DNA of 64,000 nt from Flavobacteriaceae bacterium UBA1903 (lineage in GTDB: Bacteria > Bacteroidota > Bacteroidia > Flavobacteriales > Flavobacteriaceae): contig DDGL01000014.1 in NCBI GenBank assembly GCA_002337605.1, positions 331,963-395,962 on the forward strand. The letters are read 5' to 3'. Numbering within the stretch: position 1 is the stretch's first letter; every line of letters starts with the position of its first letter. Positions 62,505 through 64,000 of the stretch are shown here, piece after piece. The notes below the pieces were generated by a model. That model made no database searches. It was not told where the DNA came from and was given only the letters and a program-made list of their open reading frames with translations. Made by a program: the position numbers and the translations under genes.

Positions 62505-63566
62505 ATGCTGGAAATTGCAAAATTTGACAGTCTAAGATTAAGACTTCCCTACAATGAGGTAGAATGCATCGACACCACAATCGAAGAAAAATATTGTAAA
62601 TACTACCCAAAAACAGGTGAAATCTCCAAAGAAGAAGAAATTGATCTTGTTAAGTGGAGTGAAAATAATGGAATTAAAACAAAAATTAGTATAGCTAATT
62701 TAATTAATGAGGGAATCTTAGAAAAAGTATTTGTTTTATTAATTAATGCAAAACAACTCAAGGAAAGGTATTTTGAAGGTATTACTATAAATAATTTACC
62801 GTCAGTTTACAATTATCTAATTGGACTAAACATTATTCATTTCACCTATAAGACTTTCTTAAACGGCTGTATTAGTGACATCGACATTTGCTATGATGTT
62901 AATGTCAAGGTATCTACCATGATTAATTCAAATCGAGAAATATATAATAACGTAAAGCCATCTTGTGCAAGGCTTGTTAGACCACCTTTTAAGAGAAAGG
63001 ATAATACTGGGTTAAATTTCAACGAAAGAAACAAGGCCACCCCCTCAAAACCTCACATCAAAATATATCATAAAACCTGTGAACTGAATACTAGAAGTCT
63101 GGATTTTGCAAAAGCCTATTTAAAAGATATTAATTTTGAGAATATTGGAAGATTGGAGTTTACTGTAAAAAATCGTGCTCACTTCAAATACTTAGGATTA
63201 TACCCTAAAACCTTGATGGACTTATTAGAGATAAAGCAGACAAAACTTCAAGATATTGTTTTTAGCGGAATCCTAAAATATATAGACACCAACGGCCATA
63301 TAAAGGATTACTCGAAATTAACCCCGTCTGAAACCTTATTATTAAAAGTTATTGAATTAGCGAAGGATAAAGGAGCAACAAACGAAAATTTTTATTCCCT
63401 TCTAAACGTTTTTGAATGTAGAACAAAAAAGAATAGGGCTAAAAAACTATTATGCAAAATTTTGTTCGAAGACAGAGAAAAAAGAGCCTTAGAAACTTCA
63501 TTAGAAAATCAGGCCTTTTTTGAAAAACTGAAGTTAAATTTAAAACCCCTAATTCCCGAGCAATGA
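62505..63566 (+). CDS. Replication initiation protein (Rep_trans-like)
   Basis: The 353-residue protein resembles the rolling-circle initiators of single-stranded phages and small plasmids (Replication initiation factor, Rep_trans). Visible parts are the acidic FLNGCISDIDICYDVNVKV, the KPHIKIYHKTCELNTRSLDF strand with a Tyr, and NIGRLEFTVKNRAHFKYLGL. The catalytic Tyr cannot be fixed without an alignment. No nuclease HUH motif of the other Rep type is seen. A hairpin covers its stop codon. The assignment rests on pattern recognition only. Confidence 0.6.
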   Translation: MLEIAKFDSLRLRLPYNEVECIDTTIEEKYCKYYPKTGEISKEEEIDLVKWSENNGIKTKISIANLINEGILEKVFVLLINAKQLKERYFEGITINNLPSVYNYLIGLNIIHFTYKTFLNGCISDIDICYDVNVKVSTMINSNREIYNNVKPSCARLVRPPFKRKDNTGLNFNERNKATPSKPHIKIYHKTCELNTRSLDFAKAYLKDINFENIGRLEFTVKNRAHFKYLGLYPKTLMDLLEIKQTKLQDIVFSGILKYIDTNGHIKDYSKLTPSETLLLKVIELAKDKGATNENFYSLLNVFECRTKKNRAKKLLCKILFEDREKRALETSLENQAFFEKLKLNLKPLIPEQ

Positions 63567-63578
63567 TGCTCGGGAATT
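63551..63578 (+). other. Hairpin over the stop codon of the rep gene
   Basis: AATTCCCGAGCA (63551-63562) pairs with TGCTCGGGAATT (63567-63578) with loop ATGA, a perfect 12-base-pair stem covering the TGA at 63564-63566. It has no T run and so looks more like an RNA end protector or a replication structure than a standard terminator. Confidence 0.75.
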
Positions 63579-64000
63579 TGTATACATATTTGTGTCAGAG
63601 AAAAGCTATTATAAAGGAAATAAAACATCTTACTAAAAGACCTACAGGTATTTCAAATTCTTGGGCAAAACGAAGTTTAATACATAATTGAGTTTGTATT
63701 AGCCAATTTTCTTTAAATCTTCGATACTTATCGAAAGATTGTATACAAATATGTGTACAATCTAAATTTTTGGAACAAGATGGGTTGCAACAATACCAAA
63801 CTCCCAAAAACCCTACAAGCTTGCGCTAATTTGACTTTTTACAGGCTTAATTTAACTTCCAACAATGAAGGTTGCTCAATCTTCAACTAGATAGGTTGTA
63901 TAAGCACAAAGCCCCTAAGAACGGTTAAATACTTATGTTTTCTAATTCTGATAATTTTATTATTCATCCAACTACTAAGGTTGCAATCTTACCAACTAGA
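63579..64000. repeat. Non-coding repeat-bearing tail of the window
   Basis: No convincing gene is present. TTGTATACAwATwTGTGTm occurs at 63578-63596 and 63739-63757. At 63720-63735 TTCGATA/TATCGAA is a perfect inverted repeat, directly followed by AGATTGTA (63736-63743) and TACAATCT (63756-63763). A 33-base imperfect direct repeat (CCAAC..AAGGTTGC..AATCTT..AACTAGA) is at 63859-63891 and 63968-64000. These could be iterons, a second origin or an element boundary. Confidence 0.45.

Noticed and set aside
63595..63807. A 70-codon minus-strand frame near the window end
   Set aside because: It crosses several palindromes and repeats, lacks a ribosome-binding site and matches no family; coding cannot be excluded but is not supported.

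Overview
The window looks like chromosomal DNA of a marine-type member of the Flavobacteriaceae (Bacteroidota). The reasons are the AT-rich, tightly packed genes, Bacteroidota promoter boxes of the TAnnTTTG type (TATCTTTG, TATATTTG, TAATTTTG), proteins ending in type IX secretion (T9SS) tails, a DUF4270 lipoprotein, a one-domain AtpC, and a tyrosine ammonia-lyase/aryl polyene pigment locus of the flexirubin kind. The genus cannot be fixed from the sequence alone. I found no rRNA, tRNA or CRISPR array.

Layout. 1-9.4 kb: truncated mutS, a GNAT acetyltransferase, an internally duplicated membrane protein, an isolated atpD-atpC operon with its own promoter and terminator, and an operon of a sulfotransferase-like protein, a class IV aminotransferase and a T9SS-exported beta-propeller-like protein. 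9.4-16.3 kb: divergent units, half-length GT5 glycogen synthase-DUF4270-glmS leftward and panC-panD-membrane protein rightward. 16.4-24.6 kb: a TPR histidine kinase/LytTR regulator pair, a kinase-less TPR membrane protein, an esterase-like protein with an altered nucleophile, radA, a gene remnant and an M23 peptidase. 24.7-32.6 kb: an acyl-CoA dehydrogenase, the rimP-nusA-infB operon with a terminator-like hairpin in its leader, a tandem universal stress protein and a lipoprotein. 32.7-36.9 kb: a 1383-residue secreted matrixin-like metalloprotease with Ig-like repeats.

37.1-55.6 kb: eighteen leftward, mostly overlapping genes form an aryl polyene cluster, with a divergent FAD-dependent oxidoreductase/halogenase-like gene at its head (55.7-56.9 kb). 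Inferred pathway: tyrosine ammonia-lyase makes 4-coumarate; an adenylating ligase activates it; ketosynthases, a chain-length-factor-like partner, an ACP, a FabG ketoreductase and two hotdog dehydratases extend it to a polyene; a methyltransferase and the flavoenzyme tailor the aryl end; an acyltransferase, a glycosyltransferase, a LolA-like protein and an MMPL transporter attach and move the product to the outer membrane. I find no DarA or DarB (dialkylresorcinol) genes in the window, so this locus by itself would give an aryl polyene rather than a complete flexirubin.

57-64 kb: a HisKA_3 histidine kinase without a partner regulator, then a repeat-rich junction, then the left part of an integrated element: tyrosine recombinase, small proteins, an excisionase-like HTH protein, a structured origin-like segment and a Rep_trans-like replication initiator. 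The element runs off the window end.
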